This document shows, piece by piece, positions 37,548 through 47,515 of a DNA stretch of 64,000 bases (positions are counted from its first letter, which is position 1; the number at the start of each line of letters is the position of its first letter). The translations under genes were made by a program, and so were the position numbers. The DNA comes from Linnemannia hyalina (taxonomy: Eukaryota > Mortierellomycota > Mortierellomycetes > Mortierellales > Mortierellaceae), in contig JAHRHY010000003.1 of NCBI GenBank assembly GCA_019671135.1, positions 2,356,001 to 2,420,000 on the forward strand, read 5' to 3'. The notes beneath the pieces were generated by a model. That model saw only the letters and a program-made list of their open reading frames with translations. It was not told the DNA's origin and did not search any database.

Positions 37548-37913
37548 GATGGGTCGATGGTTGGCGGGGAAGATGGATAGATGGATAGATGGATGAATGT
37601 ATCAATCTCAAGTCAATTAAAAAAAAATGTTTAGGATTTGGAGACAGCAAGTATTTGGGAAGAGAAGGTGATTTATTGATTGTGCACACAAGCTTGATAT
37701 GAATATGATCAAGCTTGAGTGGCCTAGTTCCCCGACACCCCCAGAACGCGACACCTTGTGCGTTAAGCTTGAAGCTTGTTTTTTTTTCATTTTTATAAAA
37801 GGCCATGTGGTGTTAGGGAGTGACTATCAATAGTTAATATGAGTAGCATGAATGAGAAAAATTCAATTGGCGAGGAGGAAGTTATGCATCTGTCGCGTCG
37901 TTCCCTATGATAA

Positions 37914-37973
37914 GTCGACTCTTGGCATGATTGGTCGACCCTTGGCACGATCGGTCGACCCTTGGCACGATCA
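37914..37973 (+). repeat. Three tandem 20-bp repeats
   Basis: Three consecutive 20-base units starting GTCGAC and containing CTTGGCA(T/C)GAT. Units 2 and 3 differ only at the last base; unit 1 has two further changes. No coding role is seen. Confidence 0.9.
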
Positions 37974-39309
37974 GTTGTGTCAGAGTTTCACTCTGATAAG
38001 GTTACACTAACCTATGACGCCACCAACATTCCTAGACTTTTCTTCCCTTTGATTACTAATCAAAGCTACGCCTCATAGAAACCTCTAGAAACCCAACACG
38101 ACAACTATCTAGCATTCACTCACGTATAAATTCCCCAACCAACACCTAGATAGCCCCTTAGTTCATAACTCACTCTTTATTAAAAACGCTCAAAAGCACA
38201 CAACGTACCCTCGCCTTGTTGCAAGTTGATCCTTGGGCGCAGTTGACTGAGCCCAAGGCAATTAATTAGCATTGCTCACGAATACATATATATATCCCAT
38301 AGCACCCCAAATAGTTTGATCCTTACCTCGCAACTTGAATAATACTTTGTCTATAGCTTGAAACCCCATATCTGACCCTCTATTCCCTTTGTTCTCTTCC
38401 TCCACCTCTCTTCCTGATCCTGCCTAAGAAAAGGTCAACTTTGCCTTGTTCTAGTCTAGATTCTCGACAGCATCCTAAAGTACAGGACCCGGCTCAAATG
38501 GCGGATACGGTGAGTGTGTTAAAAGAAGGCAATGGCAAGTATCAAAAACTAGAGCAGTGGTAAACGACGCATTGGTGGAAGGGAGGCAGTGAATGGATAA
38601 GACCAGTCAATTAAGCGATGCGCATAAAGAGACACAATCTTCGCAATGATTAGCATTGTCTTTATTAAGCAGACACTGTAATACGATAAAGAGAACCATA
38701 GGTGTATAACTAGCTCTTTAAGTTTGTCGGCGCTGTTTTATGGCTGGGGACGGTCCGAAAGCGATACACAGTCCTTAGACTGCTGGTTTTATTGCGCCTT
38801 GCCCCCCTACTGTGGCACTACCATATGACTCTCTTGTGCCAAGACCACAAGGGTACAAGTAGGCAGGATGAGTCTCTGACTCTACAAGGCTCTTGACCGA
38901 GACCCAAATCTGAGCCTAGTGACTCGACTCGGCTATGACCTAGACCCGTCTAGTTCTGGACTGTCGGCTCGATTGGTATAGATCGATATGGGTGTGGCTA
39001 TGTGATTTGCAGAGCAAAGTCTATATCCTTTAAACGCTGCAGACTTCCATAAGGACTGAGGTGTAAGATTTGCGGTCTAGACTAAGGTGGAACTATGCAC
39101 CAGTCCCTGCTGGATCAATTTGACTTGATATAGGCGACTTCTGCTACTTGGGGGGGAATAGCCTCCACTGGGTGTACTTATGCCAGATGGAAAAGGCGCG
39201 CGGGAGGAGAAGTTACGGCGAAACAAAGAATTTTAGATTTATGCACTGGCCAGGTCTTAAATTAAGCGGGATAATTTTAAACTAAATGCATGTGATCGAA
39301 TTAAAGACC
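37974..39309. other. Repeat-like non-coding stretch
   Basis: No open gene. A promoter-like TATAAATTCCCC sits at about 38124 with a C/A-rich leader-like continuation. An AATAAA-type signal in minus orientation lies at about 38665. The sequence looks like old transposon debris, but I cannot assign a family. Confidence 0.35.
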
Positions 39310-39570
39310 ACCCGTGCGTTCTAGCATGGGTTCTGACTTAGACGCGTTCAGCCATAACCCAACGGATGATAGCTTGGGACCATTTTCTGCTCAGGCAGGC
39401 CCAAATACCGATTATCTGAATGAACGGTTCCTCTTGTACTAAGTTCAATTACTATTGCAACAACATTTCATTAGTAGGGTAAAACTAGCCCGCCTGACGA
39501 CGGTCTAAACCCAGCTCACGTTCCCTATTAGTGGGTGAACAATCCGACGCTTACTGAATTCTGCTTCAGT

Positions 39571-39606
<36 letters not shown>

Positions 39607-39655
39607 AACGTCGCTATGAACGCTTGGCTGCCACAAGCCAGTTATTATAACCTAT
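39310..39655 (-). rRNA. Partial, diverged 28S rRNA fragment (pseudogene), antisense
   Basis: Read on minus, the sequence follows the 3' part of fungal 25S/28S rRNA. It begins near the AACTGGCTTGTGGCAGCC segment and continues through GCGTTCATAGCGACGTTGCT, TCGATGTCGGCTCTTCCTAT and TAGTTTTACCCTACT to GGCTGAACGCGTCTAAGTCA. It ends near CCATGCTAGAACGC. Substitutions and small gaps relative to the conserved rRNA, and the absence of the rest of the rDNA unit, mark it as a dispersed pseudogene fragment. It sits among transposon remnants. Confidence 0.8.
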
Positions 39656-39761
39656 CCTAGTAGTACATTTGCCCACATCCACGTGACCATGACTGCTTTT
39701 TCAACGTGCTAGGATTCGTTGCATTGTAGGTCGGAGGAATATCTATGTTGGGCTCTGGTCA

Positions 39762-39864
39762 TAGTGTTTCTCAAATGCGAATGCGAATAAAGGGGTTTCC
39801 ATTGATTTTACATGATGCGAATGCGAATGCGAATGCGAATGCACTATGTTCTTGAGAAACACTA
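39762..39864 (+). repeat. Stem-loop with GCGAAT hexamer loop
   Basis: A 13-base perfect inverted repeat (TAGTGTTTCTCAA at 39762-39774, complement at 39852-39864) encloses a 77-base loop. The loop contains two arrays of the hexamer GCGAAT, of about two and four units. Confidence 0.8.
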
Positions 39865-40381
39865 GCTCTGGATCCGGGACCTGTCTACGCATAAGACGTA
39901 CGAAACATATGCTAGATGACCTTATGTATTTTGTCAGCCAATGGGCACTTACGGCAAGAAGACTGGACAATGCATGTGTCAATAACGGACAGGCCACTCA
40001 ACCTACACGGTCAGCTCCCGCATGTACAGTACAAATGACTGGCTGGACGCAGGACAACGATAGTTCTAGGCCACTGAGGCCGTGCAACTGATTATGGCCA
40101 GCATCAAGTATATAAAGGAAGCGTTGCGGTCTATTGAAAACAACATCAACGCTTCACTGTTCAAGACACAACGTTAATAGAACCTTCTTATCACTCCGCC
40201 TTACACAGAGATCATACATCCTGACGTGGCTCCCATTACTCAGAAAAAAAGTATGAACCACCATGCACTGTTTTACCTTTGCCGCTGTGTTTTGTTTTGC
40301 CCCTGTAGCTGCGTTTGACGTGATGACTTTGCTTTGTAGTATACTAATCTAAAGCGATACTTAATTCTCCAGGCTACCAAA

Positions 40382-40582
40382 ATGAAGATTATGCCCGGTA
40401 TCACCTTGTGTTTCCTTGCGATGATGGCCGTTGTCCAAGCAGGTCATCCACAGGTGCCTGTGCCAGGACTTAACCCCACTCCGACTGGGAGCCGCACTGT
40501 GACTGGGAGCCCCACTGCGACTGGGGGCCCCACTGTGCAGGCTCCTTGTGTGCAAAACAGGTGCCATAAGTACTGGGTTTAA
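40382..40582 (+). CDS. Small secreted protein with short Thr/Gly/Pro repeats
   Basis: A 66-residue frame opens with a clear signal peptide (MKIMPGITLCFLAMMAVVQA, likely cut before GHPQ). Three 18-base repeats follow, encoding TPTGSR/TVTGSP/TATGGP-type units, and a short tail with a CxxxxC pair (APCVQNRCHKYWV). A TATATAAA box lies at 40109-40116. The 5' leader appears to contain an intron ending in CTCCAG at about 40373, eight bases before the ATG region. It is not recognised as any family. The size, signal peptide and position in repeat-rich DNA resemble fungal small secreted or effector-like proteins, but that role is speculative. Confidence 0.6.
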   Translation: MKIMPGITLCFLAMMAVVQAGHPQVPVPGLNPTPTGSRTVTGSPTATGGPTVQAPCVQNRCHKYWV

Positions 40583-40847
40583 GACTCGATTATTTTTATC
40601 TGCAATGATTCTTCAGTGGCAATGGGACACCATCTGTGTTATCTTTTTTTTTATTGGTAGTGCTGACATTCAAAAGAGCTAAAAGATTCAGGCGTGTGCG
40701 CGATTATAAATGGAGTAGAAGGCCAAGACGGCAAGGCATCTTTATTTTTCCAGCATTCAGAACTCATCCGCTCAGATTAGATCGATCTTCCCACATGAAT
40801 TCCAATGATAACACTCTGTTGAGGTTAGGTGCTGCAAATATTTTTAA

Positions 40848-41165
40848 CTAGAATAGTGCCCGCGGCTTTGCTCGCGGAGGTGTGGAGCAAGTGTGAAGTG
40901 AAAAAAGTGGTGGTGGTCGAATATTACAAAGTTTATTTGTGTTATTTCTCTCTCGCTTTTCTTTTTCATTTTTTCCTGCCTTCTGCAAAAATACATTTCA
41001 TATGTTTTGTACAGTCCCCGGCTTCTACACCGTGTAAACGTTTTTGTAAAAATGCAAGCTCTGCAAAACAACACACCTTTATTGCAATGCTTGCATATAT
41101 AGGAAAGCCTCGGACTTTCATATTATATATCCTCTTAATGCACTTGTAGTCTGACTTGTCAAGGA
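40848..41165 (-). mobile_element. Short segment ending in a second Helitron 3' terminus
   Basis: On minus, this segment ends in CCGCG-AGCAAAGC-CGCGG (hairpin), then GCACTATTCTAG followed by T. This is the hairpin-plus-CTAG structure of a Helitron 3' end. It lies directly downstream of another almost identical terminus at 41166. About 300 bp of non-coding DNA separate the two. It may be an independent non-autonomous Helitron end or DNA captured by termination read-through. Confidence 0.65.
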
Positions 41166-42930
41166 CTAGAATAGTACCCGCGTCTTCGCTCGCGGAGGTG
41201 TTGGGAGAAGAAAAAAAAAGAGAAATGGATGTGGTAATATTTATTTCTGTCTGTCACTCTCTCCGTTACTCCCTACTCTCTTTTTTTTTTCCTTGTCATT
41301 TTTTTTTTTTTTTTGTCACTCAAGGCAAGAATCTCTGGGTAAACAACATTTGTTGTACAGCCATATGGTGTATCGGGATCCTCCCTCTCAATCAACACAT
41401 GCGCATTGTTCTTGTTCATCACTCGAGATAGGGCGACGTACAGTTGACCATGGGCGAATACCGGCTTCTTGAGATAGATACCAACGGTGTCTAAAGCCTG
41501 ACCTTGGGACTTGTTGATCGTCATTGCAAAGGCGGGTCGGATAGGGAACTGGAGTCGTCGGAACTTGAACGGCATAGCGAGGTCAGAAGGGCAGATCGGG
41601 ATGCGGGAAAGGAATACTTGATTGCTGGCATGTGTCCCTGTAATGATAGTGGCTCCCAATACGTACCGGGAGAGCGACATACAAATGAGTCGTGTCGCAT
41701 ATTCGCCTAATGGCACCCTAAGATAGATGGAGACAATAGACTAGACTACCCTTAAGCTACATACCAGGGACAGCATAATAGACTGTACCTGGTGTGCCTA
41801 ATACAATCCCTCTCTTTGTCTCATCAGTTACTTGTGTACGTATGATAAAACCTTAATATATCGCAAGTCGCGTACCATTGCAAAGTCCCTCCTGTGGCAT
41901 GAGGTTTCGAAGGAGTATGACAGGACAACCCACGGTCAATCTCAGGCGGTGAGGAGGGAGCGAAGACGACTTGAGGCTGTTCAGAAACTCGATAGGAAAC
42001 AGAGCGTCCACTCTATCGTCCTCTTTATCGATGATGGAGTCCTGCGAGAGAAACTCCCTTGATTATCCTTCTATGGCTGACATGATATGGTTGTTGACTT
42101 CATCGACGTTGTCGTTTGTCGGACAGAGCACTGCGCGCTGATTGAGATACTGGGAATTGCCAATATTGTGCCGGAGATCGGGATAGACCTTGGCAATGAG
42201 ATCGGCAATGTTGGCATTGGCTGGCATCACCATCTGAGGTGGAAGTGTGATGGTGGTGGAGATTCTGTGGTCTGGTGGCGGGCCAGGAACAGTTCCTTCT
42301 CCGACTTGAAGAAGCCAGTTTGCGAACCCAGTCTGTTCCTCGATGTCGGGAGCGTCGGCATTTGAGGAGACGCATGTTGACGGAAAGATGAAGGTGTTGG
42401 ATGTGGTCCCAGAGTGGAGATCGTTTAAAGCAGGCTCCAATGGTTTCCTCTCTGCGTCCTTGCTTGACGACTGGAGGAATTTGCCTAAAGTCGCCGCCAA
42501 AGACCATGAGCTTTCCTCCAAAGGGATGGTGTTCGTTCACAGGGTCCACAGTCTTCATTAGGTCTTTGAGAGTGCGATCTACAGCCTCAAAGATATGCCG
42601 ATGCATCATAGGAGCCTCGTCCCAGACAACAATCTTGGCCTGGATGAGAAGATCAGCAATTTCTGACATGTGGTTGACTGAACAAACACTATCCTCGTGG
42701 GTAGGGACGGGAATCTTAAAGCGCGAGTGAACAGTTCTTCCGCCTTGTATGAGCAATGCGGCGATTCCAGATCCAGTGTGCACATGGATCATTTTTTTTT
42801 GTCCCACGGATCTTTGTTGCAAGACAACCCCGGACTTTATTATTGATGTCTTCAACAGAAACGGACTCTTTGCATTTAGACACAGGTATATCAATTAGGC
42901 ACACAGAGGGCCAAGGATCAAATCATAAGA
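41166..42930 (-). mobile_element. Truncated Helitron with 3' terminus
   Basis: The minus-strand 3' end is CCGCG-AGCGAAGA-CGCGG hairpin followed by GTACTATTCTAG and a flanking T, fitting Helitron insertion between A and T. Upstream lies a decayed helicase gene. The Rep (HUH) domain and 5' end are absent, so the element is a dead 5'-truncated copy. The upstream border near 42930 is approximate. Confidence 0.75.
41273..42904 (-). pseudogene. Helitron RepHel helicase domain, decayed
   Basis: Minus-strand PIF1-like helicase motifs appear in order but in different frames: GSGIAALLIQGGRTVHSRFK, KIVVWDEAPMMHRHIFEAVD, GGKLMVFGGDFRQIPPVV, LPPHRLRLTVGCPVILLRNL, then FAMTINKSQGQALDTVGIYL and HGQLYVALSRV near 41420-41560. 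The Walker A region is missing or destroyed. There are a frameshift near 42380 and a stop near 41860, and no Rep domain. This helicase would unwind donor DNA in rolling-circle transposition; this copy cannot be functional. Confidence 0.85.
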
Positions 42931-43104
42931 CGAAGCTGATATAGTACCGCGAGCAATTCAATTGATCAAGAATAGTGCGCGAACAAAGGATGAGATGAAA
43001 AATATATAGTTTTTTTTATTTGTACAAGGAAAGTGCTAGAAGTGCGGGGATATGCTTTTTACAACTGAAAGTTAGAGATGTGTGTGAGAACAAGAAGAGA
43101 TGAT

Positions 43105-44651
43105 TTAGTTCTTCTTGATGTTCCAGGTGTACTCATCAGGCAACTCCTGACGGACACCCATCAAGGAGCCCTCGGGCTGGACAGCGGGCAACTGAGCAGC
43201 ACCCCAGGCACGGATACGCTTGATACCACCATCGGGGATCATGACAACCTTGATCTGGGCAATGCGCTTCTCGGTCAACTCGACGGGGACCTTGAAGAAG
43301 TGCTGACGGTGAGGCGTCATAGGGGCCTCGCTCAAGAGAACAATGGGCTGCTCAGAGCCAATTTCGTAACCCTCAATGGTGACAGCCTTGGGGGGGTTAC
43401 CCATGTAGTGAGCAGTGTCGACCTCAATGTCGGTGACGTGACCGGGCTGACCGAACTTGATGGTGGCAAAGTCAACGTGGCCGGGCGAGCGGGAGCGCTT
43501 GGTCTCCCAGCCGTCAGACATATCGTGGCCACGGCCGGGGAGGAGCATGTTGGAGGGGTGACCGTAGTGTGCGTCGGACAAGTCGATGACGATCGATCCA
43601 GCAGCAGCAGAGGCCAAGTCGTAGATCTCGTGCTTGTTCTCGGGGTGGACTTGGTGGACATTTCCGTAGACACGGAGGCGGGCAACACCACCATCGGGGT
43701 ACATGCAGAAGCGAACGTGGGTATAGGCTTCGTCGGTGGGCTTCTCGAGCTTGAAGCCGTGACGGGAGCTGGGGTTCAGAGCGACCTTGGTCAAGATAGG
43801 GGTCCAGGCGACCTGAGCCCACTCCTCGTGGGTGCGGGAAGCAGCCTTGGCAGGGAAGGACTCAGTGTAACCCTCGACGGAGACGAAGGGGGAGTGGTTG
43901 CCGGTGAAGTAGGAGGTATCAATCTCGAATCCGGCAATGTTTCCAGGGTAGCCGAGCTGGATAACGCACCAGTCGTAGTTGGGGGCGTTGTGGCGGCGGG
44001 TCTCCCAGCCATCGTACCAGGCTCCAGTGGGGACGAAGCGACCGGGGGCAGAGATGGGGGCGGTGGCGGTCAAGAGGTTGGCGCAATCAGCGAACCACTC
44101 GTCGGTGAGGGTGAGAACCTTGCCTCCACGGGTAGCGACAGCAAGATCTGTTTATTGTCGAGTCCAAGTGTTGGTTGGTTATGTTGGGTTGGTTGGTTTG
44201 GTGGTTTGGCCGAGATAGGTCAGGAGGTGTCGGTGTAAAAGATAAGGCCGTCCATATGCAGATCGTTGTCGTGTGTCCGTTCCAATTAGGTTGACCATGC
44301 ATAGTTCGCAAAAAGGAGAGGCATATGAGATAGAAAAAGGGAGTGAAGAAAGAGCAAACATATTAGTTGACGGTATGTAGCATGTGGGTGCAGCAGGGCA
44401 ATGCAAGGTTTAACAATCGACACAGCGACAGTCCGGCAGAGAGTCAACAACAAAGTAGTCAAGTGGGGCGGAGGATGGGTGGGTGGGTGAACTTGAATGA
44501 GTGAAAGCGAATGAGGAGGGTGCAATGAAGAAAAAGTGAAAGTGAATGAGGAAGAAGTGAGAGTGAATAAGGAAGAGGAAGAGGAGGACATACCGATGTT
44601 ATCCTTGAAGGTGGAGGCGATCTCGTCGACGGGGATGGCAGTGATGGTCAT
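43105..44651 (-). CDS. DAL2: Allantoicase
   Basis: Minus-strand exons are 44651-44594 and 44147-43105 with a 446-bp intron, giving 366 residues. Allantoicase hydrolyses allantoate to ureidoglycolate and urea in purine nitrogen recovery. The protein is two tandem jelly-roll repeats. The signature GWETRR (about residue 66) with LGYPGNIAGFEIDTSYFTGN recurs as GWETKR (about 232) with FGQPGHVTDIEVDTAHYMGN. Each repeat ends in a YPDGG/IPDGG.(A/K)R.R.(Y/W)G motif. Length matches the family. A long antisense frame over this gene (43078-44238) is a codon-bias shadow. Long poly(T)- and (GAAA)-rich sequence precedes the start. Confidence 0.95.
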
Positions 44652-47030
44652 TTTTGATAGTATTAGGTTGAGTGAGTGAAGAGGAGGACGAGTTGTTGAG
44701 GTGTGAAGAAAAAGAAGAAAAAGAAAAAGGAAAAGAAAAAAGGAGAGGATGTGCCTTGGTATTTATGTTGAAGGAGAAAAAGGATTCCCCTGAGAGGGAT
44801 TCGAACCCACCGACCCACATTTACATTTCCTCGTTCGGAGGGAAAAAGAAAGAAAGAAAGAAGAAAGAAAGAAAGAAAGTATGACAGCACACAGAAGGGG
44901 AGCGATCGAAGCCTAAAAAAGGTATAGGTGGCAGCCAGACCCTTGAAGACGGGCGAAAGACAGAACGCGGGGGATCGAAATTTATTTATTTTTTCATTTG
45001 TTTTCTGTGTCACTTTTGTGCACAAGGTGGGTCAAAGCCAGAAAATGGGGTATTTACTCCCTTACTCTGCTGTGTGTTCTATGGTAAACGAAGACCACAC
45101 TCGCATTCTTTCAAGGACAAAAATCATCTCGCTTATCATACACATGTACACACGACTATACAAAAGTGGAATCGAAGGGATACATAACATCGATATTCTC
45201 ACGACATTCTTATGAATGGAAAGAAGAAGCCCTTTAATCGCCCTCCTTCTCTCCATTTCCCCGCCTTGTCGTTCATCTATCAGAAATGAAGAGACTGTTT
45301 TCCACCGGACAAAGACAAGAAGAGCTAAATCCTGATGCGCAGGCGAAAGAACGACAATGGAAAAAGCGCTAAAAGAACAAGCAAACACAAAAGCAACAAG
45401 AACGTCAATCCTATTGCCCTCTTTCCCATTGTCAATTGCCGACCATGGGGACCGCACCCAGAAGGATGTAATTTAGAGTTCCTTCCAACCAATGAACCGT
45501 GAATAGAAAAAAAAATGGATCCGATGTTCCCCGCATCTTTCTTCTTACTTGTCTACACGTGACTTTTGCTTCACACTCTGTGAAGCGGGCTAGAGAGTGC
45601 GTTTCTTTTTCGTCCGTGTTGTCTCCTCTCCAACTTCAAAGTTGTGCATAGCATCCATTTCACTAGCTTTTGCCGTTGCCCAACGTGTTTGTTTACAAGG
45701 GTCCTGAGAATAACATACAAAGCAATTGAGCGCCGCTCTTGATCTCTTTTAGCCATATTTTTTTTCATCTCGGCTAGAATACAGGAGAAAAGGGCAACAA
45801 AAAAAAATAAAGAAAATAGGATGAATATGCGGGCACGTCCTTCAAAAAAAACGCGGCAAACAAACAATTACCCACTCACACCCATGTTATAAGCGAAAAG
45901 AAGCACAGACGGGCGATCCGATGGTGGCTTTATTTAAGAGGTGAGACAAGAAGAGAGAGAGAGCGAATGCGCCCGTATCTTATGTCATTGAACAGGTTAA
46001 AGAGAATGTTCCTTCTTTCTAGAGTGTCCACACATTCTTACATGACAAGCAAGATCGTAACTAGACACTCCTTACGCCATCTTTTCTCATCCATTCTGCG
46101 ACTTTGTCGTAGAATGAAATAAAAGAAGAGTACAACATGCTAGGTGATTGTCACTTTCATCACTTGCCAAACAATCGAACGCGTTGACTATCCTCACACA
46201 TACACGTATTCCCATGTAGAGGAAAAGTTTTAATTGTAATGCAGTGAGGTCCCTCGAGACACCGTCGACCAAAGACTACCCTACACCCAGTGCATGACCA
46301 TGTTCGAAATCGAGCGGCATGTAATAAGAGGAGCGCGCTTTTGTGGTAGTTATTTTTTTTTCTCCACATTTCACACTCGCATTGTATTAATCTGAGGTAA
46401 GGATGTTCCAGTATGGCACCCAATGGTCTTCCTTGACAAATCGGGCTTCATGGGAAAGCGAAGGGAAAGAAAGCGAAATGTTTGAGCATTCCATCTCTGC
46501 CCAACGCCTTTTGTTCAGGGAAACAAATGTCCGAACGATTCGCATTTGTTTCATTCCGATGTTACGCGACACCCAATAAACATCTCTTTTTTTACGCTCA
46601 AAACATGCACCGACACAGGGTCAACCGTCGATCCTTCCAATGAATTGGAGGCATAATGAAGCTCAACCCTCTCAGTGAAGGACATACACACCCTGATTCA
46701 GTCCTGATCCACCTTACTTTATTCACGTACTCTCTCCAGTTTCATGCTAGGCAAGGCGTACTATGGGGGAACAAAAACATTGGGGGCATTGTTGGGGAAA
46801 GAAGAAGTGTGCGTAGAACACCAACGACCATTAGGAACCATTAGGAAACGGGCGACGACAACACTCTCTACAACGATTCAGCTCAACTTCACCACATCAA
46901 TCAAGGAAGAAGAAAAAAACTCTTTCTCCTTCGCGGATAAATGAACCCCTACCTCGGTTCAAAAAAAAGTTCTCCATCAACCAAGCAACCACTCCTCTCC
47001 TCCACTCCCACACAAACCAAACAATCCAAC
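44652..47030. other. 2.4-kb intergenic region without a supported gene
   Basis: It holds the allantoicase promoter side, a (GAAA)n microsatellite at about 44843-44880, and an isolated tRNA B-box-like word (GGTTCGAATCC on minus, about 44799-44809) with no D-arm or acceptor stem around it. Several 60-130 codon frames on both strands lack coding character. Confidence 0.5.
44843..44880 (+). repeat. (GAAA)n microsatellite
   Basis: A short purine tract of about nine GAAA units with one AGA interruption, upstream of the allantoicase start. Confidence 0.85.
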
Positions 47031-47327
47031 ATGAACCACCAGAACAACAACCAGAAGGCCCAGAAGCAGTCCTCCGCCGCCCAGCATGGCCAGGGTCACG
47101 AGCAGATGGGTTGCGTCGCCGACAAGAACCAGTCTGCCCAAGATCACGCCCAGACCCAGTCCGGTTCCCAGCAGCAGCATGCCGATCACCAGCAGATGAA
47201 CTCTGGTGCCCACAAGCAGTCCTCCCAGCACCAGAACCAGAAGGCTCCTGCGCCACTGACAACTGCAAGGATTCAAAGAGTAGCGGAAAGACCGACTGCA
47301 AGTAATTTTCTAATACTGCATCCTTAA
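47031..47327 (+). CDS. Small Gln/His/Ser-rich protein, function unknown
   Basis: From the ATG at 47031 (MNHQNNNQKAQKQSS), preceded by a C/A-rich leader, a 98-residue frame is almost entirely Q, H, S, N and K (HGQGHEQMGCVADKNQSAQ, SGSQQQHADHQQMNSGAHKQ). The frame then loses this character after about 47243. In the +1 phase, a Cys/Lys-rich tail (GSCATDNCKDSKSSGKTDCK) runs to a stop at 47305. That tail looks more like a natural C-terminus, so a one-base frameshift or sequence error may be present. In-frame upstream ATG at 46941 is possible but in leader-like sequence. Disordered, low-complexity; no family recognised. Confidence 0.5.
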   Translation: MNHQNNNQKAQKQSSAAQHGQGHEQMGCVADKNQSAQDHAQTQSGSQQQHADHQQMNSGAHKQSSQHQNQKAPAPLTTARIQRVAERPTASNFLILHP

Positions 47328-47515
47328 CTGCTGCCACTGTCGGTAGTGGTTGTCTTTTTCATGCATTGCAACCATTAGCGATGTATTTGTAAATAGCAAA
47401 AACACACATATGAAGTACGTAGACCTTATAACAAAGCTATCTATTTCTTCATCAACTTTTGTTCCATTGTCAATGCTTGCGGTTTTTTATTCTACTCCAC
47501 TGTTGCTATCACGGA

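Noticed and set aside
37689..37717. 10-bp inverted repeat CAAGCTTGAT around a 9-base spacer
   Set aside because: Too short and isolated to call a terminator or mobile element end.
43078..44238. 386-codon plus-strand frame antisense to allantoicase
   Set aside because: It mirrors the strongly biased codons of allantoicase on the other strand; its translation is generic G/V/D-rich and matches nothing recognisable.
44799..44835. tRNA-like B-box word (GGTTCGAATCC) on minus
   Set aside because: No D-arm, anticodon arm or pairing acceptor stem is found within 80-90 bases; treated as chance or a small tRNA relic.
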